Shown: one piece after another, positions 1-7,075 of the stretch
Numbering within the stretch: position 1 is the stretch's first letter
Layout: each line of letters begins with the position of its first letter
DNA from: Gemmatimonadales bacterium
Lineage (GTDB): Bacteria > Gemmatimonadota > Gemmatimonadetes > Gemmatimonadales > GWC2-71-9
Direction: 5' to 3'
Assembly (NCBI GenBank): GCA_020633775.1
Contig: JACKDA010000021.1
Location: 1 to 27,304, forward strand
Length of the DNA stretch: 27,304 bases
Made by a program: the position numbers and the translations under genes
The notes under the pieces: model-generated
Seen by the model: the letters and a program-made list of their open reading frames with translations, nothing else
What the model was told of the DNA's origin: nothing
The model's database searches: none

Positions 1-1
1 G

Positions 2-361
2 CAGTGGATGCTGGGGCCCGACGGCTGGACGATGCCGACCTGCGAGAGCGACCTGCGGCCCGGGGGCGCGATCCGCTACGAATGGCGCAACGCCGACGGC
101 GCCGGGTTCCACCTCACCGGCGAGTGGGTCGCGCTGGAACCGTTCTCGCGGCTGGTGCACGTCGAACGGATGCATCTCCCCGATCCGACGCCTGACAACC
201 ACATCGAGACCCGGTTCGAGGCCGATGGCACGGGGACGCTGATGACGATGCGGATGACGCTGCCCGACGCCGCGACGCGCGCCGCGATGCTCGAGACCGG
301 GATGGCGGAGGGGATGGAGGCGAGCTACCAGCGCCTCGAGGCACTCGGCCTCGCGGTGTGA
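2..361 (+). CDS. SRPBCC/AHSA1-like domain protein, 3' part
   Basis: The frame is open from the first bases of the window and ends in TGA, so the gene starts outside and only about 119 C-terminal residues are present. The visible start reads QWMLGPDGWTMP, followed by CESDLRPGGAIRYEWR. This matches the middle of AHSA1-type (Activator of Hsp90 ATPase 1-like) SRPBCC proteins, where a W-GP-G-TMP segment and a conserved RPGG-xxYxWR strand follow the N-terminal helix. The rest has the alternating strand pattern (LTGEWVALEPFSRLVHVER; TRFEADGTGTLMTMRMTL) and a long C-terminal helix closing the ligand cavity. Members are small soluble proteins of mostly unknown ligand, often encoded beside ArsR-type regulators, but the upstream neighbour is not visible. 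The gene converges on the next one with a 6-base gap. Confidence 0.75.
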   Translation, partial: QWMLGPDGWTMPTCESDLRPGGAIRYEWRNADGAGFHLTGEWVALEPFSRLVHVERMHLPDPTPDNHIETRFEADGTGTLMTMRMTLPDAATRAAMLETGMAEGMEASYQRLEALGLAV

Positions 362-367
362 CGCCCG

Positions 368-1024
368 CTACGACGGCATCTCGCGGAGCGCCCGCTGGGC
401 CTCGCGGCCGATCGCCGTGTTCGCGTTCAGCCGCGCGAACCGCGCCAGCTCGGCGCGCAGCGCATGCCGGTCGCCGAGCGCGCGGTGCAGGTCGATCAGC
501 GCATTGCCGATCAGCCGCTCCTGCTGCGGGGTGGGGCCGGTCTCCCGCGCCTTCAGGTAGGTGACCACCGCGCGATCGGGCAGCCCGAGCTCGCCGGCCT
601 GCAGCGCGGCGAGCCGCATCCACGCGTCGGTGTCGCGCGGGAAGGCGACCAGGAACTCCTCGTAACGCTCGGCGGCGGTGGTGTACTCGCCGCGGATCAC
701 CAGCGACTCCATCTCGGAGAACTCGCGCGTGTGCGGCGTGCCGCGGGTCGAGAGCAGCGTCCCCATCAGCCGGGCGGCGACGCCCTCGAAGGTGCCGCGC
801 AGCACCCGCGACAGCCCGAGGATGATGAGCGGGTTGGCGACCGCCACCAGCAGGACACAGACATCGACGGAGATCAGCCCGCGGAGGACCAGCACCACCT
901 CGGCGATGGTGAGCACCATGAACATCCACGGACCGAGGGTGACCAGGATCCGGATGTTCTCGATCCGGTCGCCGACATGCGAGTCGCGGAGGCGCTTCCC
1001 GCCGGGGGCGGCGTCAGTTGCCAT
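368..1024 (-). CDS. Membrane-anchored TPR-like protein (function unknown)
   Basis: 218 residues. Two hydrophobic segments lie at about residues 26-50 (ILVTLGPWMFMVLTIAEVVL) and 53-73 (VDVCVLLVAVANPLIILG). They are followed by a soluble C-terminal half of helical pairs resembling tetratricopeptide repeats: EYTTAAERYEEFLVAFPRD at about 113-131, then AWMRLAALQAGELGLPDRAV and later helices. This suggests a protein anchored by an N-terminal hairpin with a cytoplasmic protein-binding domain. I do not recognise a named family. The ATG lies inside the 3' end of the upstream STAS-like gene (11-base overlap), so the two are probably translated from one message and may work together. Catalytic residues are not apparent. 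Confidence 0.7.
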   Translation of the reverse strand: MATDAAPGGKRLRDSHVGDRIENIRILVTLGPWMFMVLTIAEVVLVLRGLISVDVCVLLVAVANPLIILGLSRVLRGTFEGVAARLMGTLLSTRGTPHTREFSEMESLVIRGEYTTAAERYEEFLVAFPRDTDAWMRLAALQAGELGLPDRAVVTYLKARETGPTPQQERLIGNALIDLHRALGDRHALRAELARFARLNANTAIGREAQRALREMPS

Positions 1025-1388
1025 CGAGCCACGCCTCCGCGGCCTCGAGCTCGCGGAAGACTGCGGTGTCCGGGTACCACTCCTCGGAGAGGATCTGGTA
1101 CATGCGGGCCATCCCGTACATCACCTCCGACCCGACCACCAGCGCGACCCGGCGGCAGCGGAGCGCCGTCGCGTGTCGGGCGACATGATCGGCCACGTGC
1201 CGGACGGTGCGGGCGTCGTCGGGCGGATCGACCTCGCGGCTGTCGACGAGGACATCGAGGCCGCTCCGGTAGAGCGGGTCGGCGAGGCGCGCCCGGTAGG
1301 CGTCGTTCTCGTCGTGGAGGGAGATCGCGCCGGAACGGGTCACGCGAATGCGGCCGGCGCGCGCGTCGATGGTGTGGCGGATCGGCAT
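1014..1388 (-). CDS. STAS/SpoIIAA-like domain protein
   Basis: 124 residues from an ATG preceded by AAGGA at 5-base spacing; the frame is open further upstream but shows no better start. The sequence begins with paired strands (MPIRHTIDARAGRIRVTRSG), then a helix (ALSLHDEN-like region), a strand containing LDVLVDSREVDPPDD, a helix, a second core strand RRVALVVGSEVMYGMARM and a C-terminal helix FRELEAAEAWLDGN. This order and the LVD-S/R strand are typical of small stand-alone STAS/SpoIIAA-like proteins that bind partner proteins or small ligands. There is no obvious anti-sigma kinase gene next door. It overlaps the following TPR membrane protein by 11 bases, which points to a two-gene unit. 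The exact role is unknown. Confidence 0.7.
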   Translation of the reverse strand: MPIRHTIDARAGRIRVTRSGAISLHDENDAYRARLADPLYRSGLDVLVDSREVDPPDDARTVRHVADHVARHATALRCRRVALVVGSEVMYGMARMYQILSEEWYPDTAVFRELEAAEAWLDGN

Positions 1389-1469
1389 GGGGGTCCTTCC
1401 GACGGCGCAAGGGTGGTGCGGGGTCGCCTCGGGTCCTGCAACGTCACCTGCGGGGGGTATCGGCCGGGA

Positions 1470-1500
1470 CGGCGCGACCGTGAGCCCACCGGTCGCGCCG
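1470..1500. terminator. GC-rich hairpin after the Lmo0937-type gene
   Basis: An 11-bp perfect inverted repeat (CGGCGCGACCG at 1470-1480 and its complement at 1490-1500) encloses a 9-base loop. It lies 11 bases beyond the stop of the small membrane-protein gene and upstream of the STAS-like gene, so it fits a transcript end between them. No T-run follows on either side, so it may be a Rho-independent hairpin of the U-poor kind or simply an mRNA-stabilising stem. Confidence 0.5.
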
Positions 1501-1510
1501 CCCCCCGACA

Positions 1511-1657
1511 TCAGACTGGCTTGCGGCCCTGGATGATGCGCACCAGGACGACGATCACCGCGATCACCAGCAGGATGTGGATCAGGCCGCCGAGGGTGTA
1601 GGAGGTAAGGAAACCCAGCAGCCAGAGAATCACCAGCAGCATCGCGATAGTCATCAT
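1511..1657 (-). CDS. Lmo0937 family small membrane protein
   Basis: A 48-residue protein. It has two hydrophobic helices: AMLLVILWLLGFLTSYTLGG, a short IHI turn, and LLVIAVIVVLVRIIQG, ending in GRKPV. The pattern IAxxLxxLWLLG-SYTLGGLIHILLVIA-VxxLVRxIxGRKP is that of the Lmo0937 family, about 50-residue membrane proteins widespread in bacteria and of unknown function. Three ATGs lie close together (at 1663, 1657 and 1654). AGGGAG sits 8 bases before the ATG at 1657 but only 2 before that at 1663, so 1657 is preferred. It is divergently placed from the SARP gene, with a hairpin after its stop. Confidence 0.8.
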   Translation of the reverse strand: MMTIAMLLVILWLLGFLTSYTLGGLIHILLVIAVIVVLVRIIQGRKPV

Positions 1658-1663
1658 GGGCAT

Positions 1664-1996
1664 GCTCCCTGTAGGGGTTCGGCCCGCCGAGAGTCGGCTC
1701 GGGGCCGGGATGGTGCGTCACAAGGGGAAACGTGCCAGCGGCGGGAAGGCACACGCCTGGGGCGCGGACCCGCCGCGGCCCGCCCCGTGGAGGCGACGGA
1801 CCGGGAGGTCGCAAGGGAGGAACTGCTGTACTGCGGTTCGGCCGGTGGAGCAGCCACTGCACCGACCTATTCTCTAGACGCCCGACCGGGCCGGATCGTT
1901 GCAGACCCCCGCGCGGGGGCTGGTGGGATCCCGATTTGAGGCGAAGTTGATGGGGCGGCGCGATCGTGTGCCGTCTCCCGCGTTCGAGGTCCCCGC
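1664..1996. other. Intergenic region between divergent genes, with a 14-bp palindrome
   Basis: This 333-base stretch separates the leftward Lmo0937-type gene from the rightward SARP gene and must hold both promoters. A perfect 14-bp palindrome (CCCCCGCGCGGGGG) at 1906-1919 lies about 77 bases before the SARP start and could be an operator or a leader hairpin. TATTCT at 1868-1873 is a possible -10 box for the SARP gene, with no convincing -35. GAGG sits 7 bases before the SARP ATG. No coding sequence is convincing here. Confidence 0.4.
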
Positions 1997-4900
1997 ATGC
2001 TGCCGTGGCGTCTCTTCTGCCTGGGTCACCCCGTGGTGGTGGGCCCCGATGGTGAACCGGTCCGGCTGCGGACCCGGAAGCACCTCGCCCTGCTGATCTA
2101 CCTGGCCATCGAGCCGCCGGTGTCGCACCGCCGGGACCGGCTGGCGGCGCTGCTGTGGCCCCGGGCGACGACCGAGGAGGGTCGGCATTCGCTGGCGACC
2201 GCGCTCTCGATGCTGCGCGGGCGACTCGGCGCCGACGCCTTCGCCGCCACGCGCGAGACGATCCGGCTGCTGCCGGGTCACGTCGTGACCGATGTCGCCC
2301 AGCTGCTGGCGGGCGACGTGCTCGAGGGCGACGTCCGCGCGGCCCCGTTCCTCGATGAGTTCGATGTCCCGGCGGCGAACGACTTCGCCACCTGGGTCGA
2401 TGCCCAGCGGGCCCGGCTGCGCCCCGTCCTGCATGCGCACCTCGTCGACCAGATCGATGCCGCACGCCGCGGTGGCGACGCGATTCGGCTGGAGCAGCTC
2501 GCGGCCCGGCTGCGGCGGATCGATCCGCTGTCGGAGCAGGCGGCCCGTGCGGCGATGGAGGCGCGCGCCCTCGCCGGCGACCGGATCGGTGCACTGCGCG
2601 ACTTCGATCGCTGGCGTGCGCTGCTCGCCGAGGAACTCGGCGCGGTGCCGTCGCGCGAGGTCGACCGGATCGCCGATCGGCTGCGGCGGCGCGGACTCGA
2701 GCGCACCGCGCAGGCCCCGCTCGCCCCGGTGCCGACCGAGCAGTGGCAGGAGCGTGTCTTCGTGGGGCGCGCGGAGGAGTACCGGCTCGGCTACGACCTC
2801 TGGGAGACGGCGCGGACGGGACGGGCGCGCCACCTGCTGGTGCGGGCCGCCGATGGCCACGGCAAGACGACCCTGCTGGCGCGGCTGGGCACCGCCCTCG
2901 CCCTCGAGGGGGCCGCGGTGGCGCGGGTGCAGTGCTACGAGCTCGAGCGCGAGCTGCCGTTCGGGGTGATCGGCTCGCTGGTCGGGCAGTTGCTCGACCT
3001 GCCGGGGGCGAGCGCGACCCCGCCGTCCGACCTCGCCGAGCTGGGTCGCATGGTCGGCAAGGTGCGCCAGCGCTGGGCGTCGCTGCCGCCGCCGTCGGAC
3101 GTGACCGGCGAGGAGGCGCGGCTCCAGTTCACCGAGGCGGTGCTCGCGCTCGCGACGGCGATCGCGGAGGAGCAGCCGCTGGTGGTGCTGCTGGACGACA
3201 TCCACCTCGCCGACGCCACGTCGCTCGCGGTGCTGCACGTGCTGCTGCGACGGATGGCCGACCTCCCGGTGCTCGCGCTGCTGTCGAGCGACGAGGGGAG
3301 CGCCAACGATCCCCCGGCGATCCGACGACTGGCCGAGCAGGGCGAGGCGATCGGGCTGACGGTCGTGCCGCTCGCCCCGTTGGGCCCCGCGGCGAGCGCG
3401 GCACTGCTCGACCGGTTGCTCGAAGGGGCCGAGGAACCCGGCCCCACGGTCCGCCGCGCGATCCTCGCCGGGGCGGGTGGGGTGCCGATGCTCCTCGAGA
3501 TGCTGGTCGCCGACTGGCGGCGGCGGGGGGACGGCGCCCTCGCGCTCTCCCTCGGCGCGATGACCCGCGAGGCGACGCCCGACGCCGTCTCGCGGCTCGT
3601 CGACGGCACCCTGGCCGACCTCGATCCGGGAGCCCGCGCGGTGGCCAACCTCGGCGCCATCCTCGGGCAGCGGCTGAATGACCTCGGGATGTACACCCTC
3701 GTCGACCTGCCGGTGGTGCGGACGATGCGGGCGATGAGCACCCTGACGACCCGGCGGCTGCTGCGCGATGCGGGGAGCCACCTGGAGTTCGCGAACGAGG
3801 CGGTGCGGGCGCAGTGCTACGCGGCGATGGCGGCGCCGCTCCGGCGTCGGCTGCACTCGATGGTGGCCGATCGCCTCATCGCGGAGGCGGGCACCGCCGA
3901 GGCGCTCGGCGGACTCGAGGTGGCGTGGCACCTGGTGCGCGGGGACCGGTTGGCGGAGGCGGTGCCGCACCTGCTGGCGGGCGGGCGGGAGTCGATCTGG
4001 CGCGGGGCGCCGCACGAGGCCGACCTGGCGCTGTCGACCGGGATGCCGCTGCTGGAGGGGGCGGCGCGGCGCACGGCGATCCTGCTGCTGGCCGAGGCGC
4101 AGCAGGAGCTGGGGCGGTGGCCGGAGTCGCTGGCGCTGCTGGACGGGGCGGACGAGGCGTGGGACGCGGAGGAGCGGCACCAGCGCGAGGTGCTCTCGCT
4201 GGTGGGGAGGAGGTTCGCGATTGGGATGGGATCGAACGAGTCTCGCCATGCCGTTGGTACTCTTTGCCTCATCGCGCGCTGCGGGGCACGCGCGGACACA
4301 AGAGTGCGGGCCCTATCTGCAGTTCCCTATCTCCAGTCTCAGTGCCGTGATCCAGAGTCGCTCGAGGACTTCGGCGCCGCCATCTCGTCCTTAGAGGATG
4401 AATCCCTGCAGCCGTATGAGCGACTCCACCTAGCCATGGCCAAGGCGTGGTACCTCGCACAGACGTTCCGTCTGGATGAAGCACTAATTGTGATCGCCGA
4501 GGGTATGGCGGTTGCGGACCGGGAAGGCATCCGGTCTTCCATCGCTTTTCGGCTAACGATTGGCAAGGGCGCGCTCCTACTGGCGAAGGGTCGTTACGGT
4601 GCTGCGCAAGGCGCCCTCGCCGACGCTCAAGCTCTGAGCGAACGCTTGGACAACCCTGTTCATCACGCGACCTGTGCTGCGGCATTGGCGATAGCATCAG
4701 GAAGAGCTGGCCACCCCGAAGGCCAGCTTCGCTGGGCCCGGAAAGCACTAAGGTGTCTTCCGAAAGAGGACTACAGCATTCTCGCGCTTTCCGCGCTCAA
4801 CGAGCTGGGGTCCGCCCTGTTGGCAAAGGGAGACCTGGAGGGGGCACGAGACGTTGTGGTTGGGCTTGGAGCGCGGTGTGCGGGAGGTTGCCCGCCATGG

Positions 4901-5305
4901 GCCGTTCAGGCATCGCTGCTTTTTCGAGCTGACCTCAGTTGGCTCATTGGAGACCGACGTGATGCACGGTCACTCGCACAACAAGCGATCATCCTGAGTG
5001 AAGGAGCGCCGCTGATCCCGGACGTGAGCGGGGCGTACTCCCGCTGGACTTCCCTACTCGCTGAAGAGGCCGACGGAGCACAAGAGGCGCTACACATCTT
5101 GACCTCGGGACCGCTCTCAACCCGAGCGCTGCACCACAAGGACCAGATCGAATGGCTTGCCGCGGTAGTCCACTTGAAGCGTTTAGTCGGTAGAGACTTG
5201 GAGCCCGAACTCAGCGCGCTGACCGCGACCGTTTCCGAAACTACGGCGGCAGTTCGTGCTAGGCTTACGCAACTCGGATTCAGCCGGGGACTTGCAGCGC
5301 AATAG
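1997..5305 (+). CDS. SARP/BTAD-type transcriptional regulator with AAA/NACHT-like ATPase and TPR region
   Basis: 1,102 residues. The N-terminal part (about 1-95) fits a winged-helix DNA-binding domain of OmpR type (LFCLGHPVVVGPDG then RKHLALLIYLAIEP). It is followed by a bacterial transcriptional activator (BTAD) helical domain to about residue 235. A P-loop NTPase domain follows: AADGHGKTT at about 284-292 is the Walker A ([AG]xxxxGKT form) and PLVVLLDDIH at about 394-403 is the Walker B. The remainder is helical TPR-like repeats. The layout is that of large SARP-like ATPase regulators related to LuxR/MalT-type proteins. No pathway target is visible. From about residue 740 the codon use changes sharply (see the low-GC feature), so the C-terminal third may have a different origin. 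The start has GAGG 7 bases upstream. It ends 2 bases from the convergent HD-GYP gene. Confidence 0.85.
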   Translation: MLPWRLFCLGHPVVVGPDGEPVRLRTRKHLALLIYLAIEPPVSHRRDRLAALLWPRATTEEGRHSLATALSMLRGRLGADAFAATRETIRLLPGHVVTDVAQLLAGDVLEGDVRAAPFLDEFDVPAANDFATWVDAQRARLRPVLHAHLVDQIDAARRGGDAIRLEQLAARLRRIDPLSEQAARAAMEARALAGDRIGALRDFDRWRALLAEELGAVPSREVDRIADRLRRRGLERTAQAPLAPVPTEQWQERVFVGRAEEYRLGYDLWETARTGRARHLLVRAADGHGKTTLLARLGTALALEGAAVARVQCYELERELPFGVIGSLVGQLLDLPGASATPPSDLAELGRMVGKVRQRWASLPPPSDVTGEEARLQFTEAVLALATAIAEEQPLVVLLDDIHLADATSLAVLHVLLRRMADLPVLALLSSDEGSANDPPAIRRLAEQGEAIGLTVVPLAPLGPAASAALLDRLLEGAEEPGPTVRRAILAGAGGVPMLLEMLVADWRRRGDGALALSLGAMTREATPDAVSRLVDGTLADLDPGARAVANLGAILGQRLNDLGMYTLVDLPVVRTMRAMSTLTTRRLLRDAGSHLEFANEAVRAQCYAAMAAPLRRRLHSMVADRLIAEAGTAEALGGLEVAWHLVRGDRLAEAVPHLLAGGRESIWRGAPHEADLALSTGMPLLEGAARRTAILLLAEAQQELGRWPESLALLDGADEAWDAEERHQREVLSLVGRRFAIGMGSNESRHAVGTLCLIARCGARADTRVRALSAVPYLQSQCRDPESLEDFGAAISSLEDESLQPYERLHLAMAKAWYLAQTFRLDEALIVIAEGMAVADREGIRSSIAFRLTIGKGALLLAKGRYGAAQGALADAQALSERLDNPVHHATCAAALAIASGRAGHPEGQLRWARKALRCLPKEDYSILALSALNELGSALLAKGDLEGARDVVVGLGARCAGGCPPWAVQASLLFRADLSWLIGDRRDARSLAQQAIILSEGAPLIPDVSGAYSRWTSLLAEEADGAQEALHILTSGPLSTRALHHKDQIEWLAAVVHLKRLVGRDLEPELSALTATVSETTAAVRARLTQLGFSRGLAAQ

Positions 5306-5322
5306 CCCTATTGCACGTCCCC
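5286..5322. terminator. Bidirectional hairpin spanning both stop codons
   Basis: GCAATAG-CC-CTATTGC is a perfect inverted repeat at 5299-5314. An outer GGGGAC/GTCCCC pair lies at 5286-5291 and 5317-5322. The two TAG stop codons of the convergent SARP and HD-GYP genes form the arms, so one short symmetric element can serve both transcripts. It lacks a clear T-tract. Confidence 0.55.
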
Positions 5323-6774
5323 AGCCGCGCGGAACGGAGGGGTCGCGCTCCGCAGGCTACGCGAGTTCCCCCCATGTCGGGACCTAGAGCGTGACTGCGG
5401 CAAGTACTCGGGAATCGAGGACGGGTCTGCGATCAATCGACGGACGGTAACGGAATTGACGGTAAGCTCCACGAGCGTCTCGTCGAACTGGGTGTTCCGG
5501 CCCTTGTTGAGCTCAGAAAGCACCACCTCGAGCGGAAGGGCATTTCGGTAAGGACGATTCGTCGTCATCGCGTCGATGGTGTCCGCAATGGCGATGATTC
5601 GAGCGCCCAGGGGAATGGCCTCTCCCGAAATCTCATCAGGGTATCCCCGGCCATCCCAACGTTCATGGTGGTGCCTGACACAGGCGACCACGTACCCTTG
5701 GAAACGTGAGAAGAGAGAGACAAGCTCCGCGCTCCGAATCGAGTGCGTCTTCATGACGGTCCACTCTTCATCCGTGAGCTTCCCTTCCTTCTGCAGAAGG
5801 GGCGCGAACTCCTCGTGAATCTTCCCGACATCATGGAGCAAAGCAGCATTCTCGATCTGCTCAATCTCTTCCGGATTCAGACCAAGATCTCTGGCGATTG
5901 CGCTTGAAAGGCCACAGACCCGACGGGAGTGGCCCGACGTGTATGGATCGCGCGCTTCGATGGCCTTAACCATCATCGCGAGCTGCTCTCGAACGTTTTG
6001 CTCAAGCTCTTCGTACGCTCGATCGAGCTCCTTGTAGACCTCTTCGAGTCCGTTCAACTTGCCGTAGATGTGGCGCGCCATGATGAGGGGAAGCACCACC
6101 CCCAGGAAAGCGAGGCGCGTGATCCCTTCTGAATCATTCGAGAGGAGGAAGAGCCACGTAACAAGAAGAGCGAGCGTACTCGCCGCGAGGTCGTACCCAA
6201 GAACCCAAACTGTGTTCGCCCGCCAAGTACTGAGAATTGGGCGCTCACTAGCCAGAGCGACAACGGCGTTTACGGCAACCGAGTTGGTAACAAAGTACAC
6301 AAGAGCCGAAATCAGGAAGATCCCGATTTCGAGCAAAGCAACGTTGAACGGAATTTGTCGTGAGATCGCCGGATCGACGAAAGAAGGAGGGAAGCTACCC
6401 CCAAGGGCCGAATACACGAGGAACGTCAGGCCGACGCTAAGGATCCGCTCAGAGACATTGAACGTCGCTTTGATCCAGGAAGATCGATCGATCGTTTGTG
6501 CGATCGCCTTAACCACACCAGAAGTCAGCGCCCCCCAGAAGACGCCGAGAATGAGGCCCCCAGCCAGGTGGAAAACAAACACCAGGGAACCTGTGAGCCC
6601 GCCTGACTTATTCTGGGTGCGCGAGACCTCAAGAAGGCATCCAATCAACAGCAAGCTGCCGAGCGCCCAGAGGTTGAGCTCTGGACCAGCCACGAAGGAA
6701 CTCCCTGCCAGCAGCAGGACAGCTGCGAGCGAGGTTCCTGCGACATACCGGCGAACGGCGAGATTGAATGACAT
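5308..6774 (-). CDS. Membrane HD-GYP cyclic-di-GMP phosphodiesterase
   Basis: 488 residues. The N-terminal half (about 10-235) holds seven or eight hydrophobic helices in a MASE-like sensor region of unassigned type. A charged coiled helix follows at about 240-265, then an HD-GYP domain at about 266-450. Expected residues are present: H282 (GHSRRV), HD at 314-315 with GK at 317-318 (ALLHDVGK), H344, HHH at 368-370 and the signature DGRGYP at 374-379, then ARIIAIADTIDAMTTNRPYR. Such domains hydrolyse c-di-GMP to pGpG or GMP at a metal centre. The C-terminal 30 residues are rich in Arg and Ser. The ATG has no recognisable Shine-Dalgarno, and a 24-codon ORF with a very strong one lies 38 bases upstream, so coupled translation or re-initiation is possible. 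Base composition is lower in G+C than the flanks. Confidence 0.9.
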   Translation of the reverse strand: MSFNLAVRRYVAGTSLAAVLLLAGSSFVAGPELNLWALGSLLLIGCLLEVSRTQNKSGGLTGSLVFVFHLAGGLILGVFWGALTSGVVKAIAQTIDRSSWIKATFNVSERILSVGLTFLVYSALGGSFPPSFVDPAISRQIPFNVALLEIGIFLISALVYFVTNSVAVNAVVALASERPILSTWRANTVWVLGYDLAASTLALLVTWLFLLSNDSEGITRLAFLGVVLPLIMARHIYGKLNGLEEVYKELDRAYEELEQNVREQLAMMVKAIEARDPYTSGHSRRVCGLSSAIARDLGLNPEEIEQIENAALLHDVGKIHEEFAPLLQKEGKLTDEEWTVMKTHSIRSAELVSLFSRFQGYVVACVRHHHERWDGRGYPDEISGEAIPLGARIIAIADTIDAMTTNRPYRNALPLEVVLSELNKGRNTQFDETLVELTVNSVTVRRLIADPSSIPEYLPQSRSRSRHGGNSRSLRSATPPFRAAGDVQ

Positions 6775-6812
6775 CTGAATAAAGTGGGAGGAAACCGACC
6801 GGAGATCAGGTA

Positions 6813-6887
6813 TTAACCCCAGCTAACGGTCTCAGCGCGGAAAATGCTCGCGATGAAATCGACTGCAGCGGCAAGCCACTCCAGCAT
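6813..6887 (-). CDS. Predicted 24-residue peptide upstream of the HD-GYP gene
   Basis: An ATG is preceded by GGAGAGGAGGTGACGCAT, containing AGGAGGTGA, close to the full complement of the 16S 3' end at an ideal distance. This is the strongest ribosome site I see in the window. The ORF begins MLEWLAAAVDFI, continues through an ASIFRAE segment and ends SWG-stop (TAA). If helical, E3, D10, S14 and R17 fall on one face and L, V, I, F and W on the other, so it may be an amphipathic membrane-binding helix. The HD-GYP start lies 38 bases beyond the stop. It could be a signal or regulatory peptide for the membrane phosphodiesterase, a leader controlling its translation, or a small toxin-like peptide. 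No homologue is recognised and expression is unproven. Confidence 0.5.
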   Translation of the reverse strand: MLEWLAAAVDFIASIFRAETVSWG

Positions 6888-6892
6888 ATGCG

Positions 6893-6951
6893 TCACCTCC
6901 TCTCCGGGACATCAATACTTCGAGAGGTGATGAACCCCGCTATGGCTCATC
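6893..6951 (-). promoter_or_regulatory. Possible ribosome-site-masking leader of the small ORF
   Basis: In the leftward transcript, TCACCTC (plus-strand complement at 6924-6930) can pair perfectly with GAGGTGA of the ribosome site (6893-6899) across a 24-base loop. Just upstream, an alternative 8-bp stem (6929-6936 with 6944-6951, one G-U pair, 7-base loop) shares two bases with the masking arm. The two folds are therefore mutually restrictive, which is how translational switches are built. No known riboswitch motif was recognised; the c-di-GMP-I (GEMM) signature was looked for and not found. Confidence 0.35.
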
Positions 6952-7075
6952 GGACGCTTCGCTCTGTTTGGCCGCTCGTCTCCGCTCAGTGCCTGATCCT
7001 GGTGTTTCCCCCCGTATTCCTTTCGTTCAGGTGAACGCCCGGGACCCCTGCCCCGCGCGGCCCTGCCCTACCGAC

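Larger units (their letters stand above)
4210..7020. other. Lower-GC segment beginning inside the SARP gene
   Basis: Sampled 60-base lines fall from 77% G+C (4081-4140) to about 60% (4201-4260 and 4501-4560) and 58% (6181-6240). They return to the local high level after about 7020. Codons such as CTA, ATT, GGT and TTA, nearly absent elsewhere, appear throughout. The segment contains the last third of the SARP gene, the whole HD-GYP gene and the small upstream ORF. No integrase, flanking direct repeat or tRNA edge is visible, so homologous replacement is as likely as insertion. Confidence 0.65.

Noticed and set aside
1874..4249. Very long ORF antisense to the SARP gene
   Set aside because: Arg/Gln/His-rich translation typical of shadow frames in GC-rich DNA. 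It has no domain pattern, and the sense gene has clear motifs.
6906..7075. Possible c-di-GMP (GEMM-I) riboswitch, prompted by a TAGCGGGGTT motif in the leader
   Set aside because: The required GCAAACC, GAAA tetraloop and CGCAAAGCC elements are missing, and the surrounding stems do not fit. Only the short GCGGGGTT string agrees.
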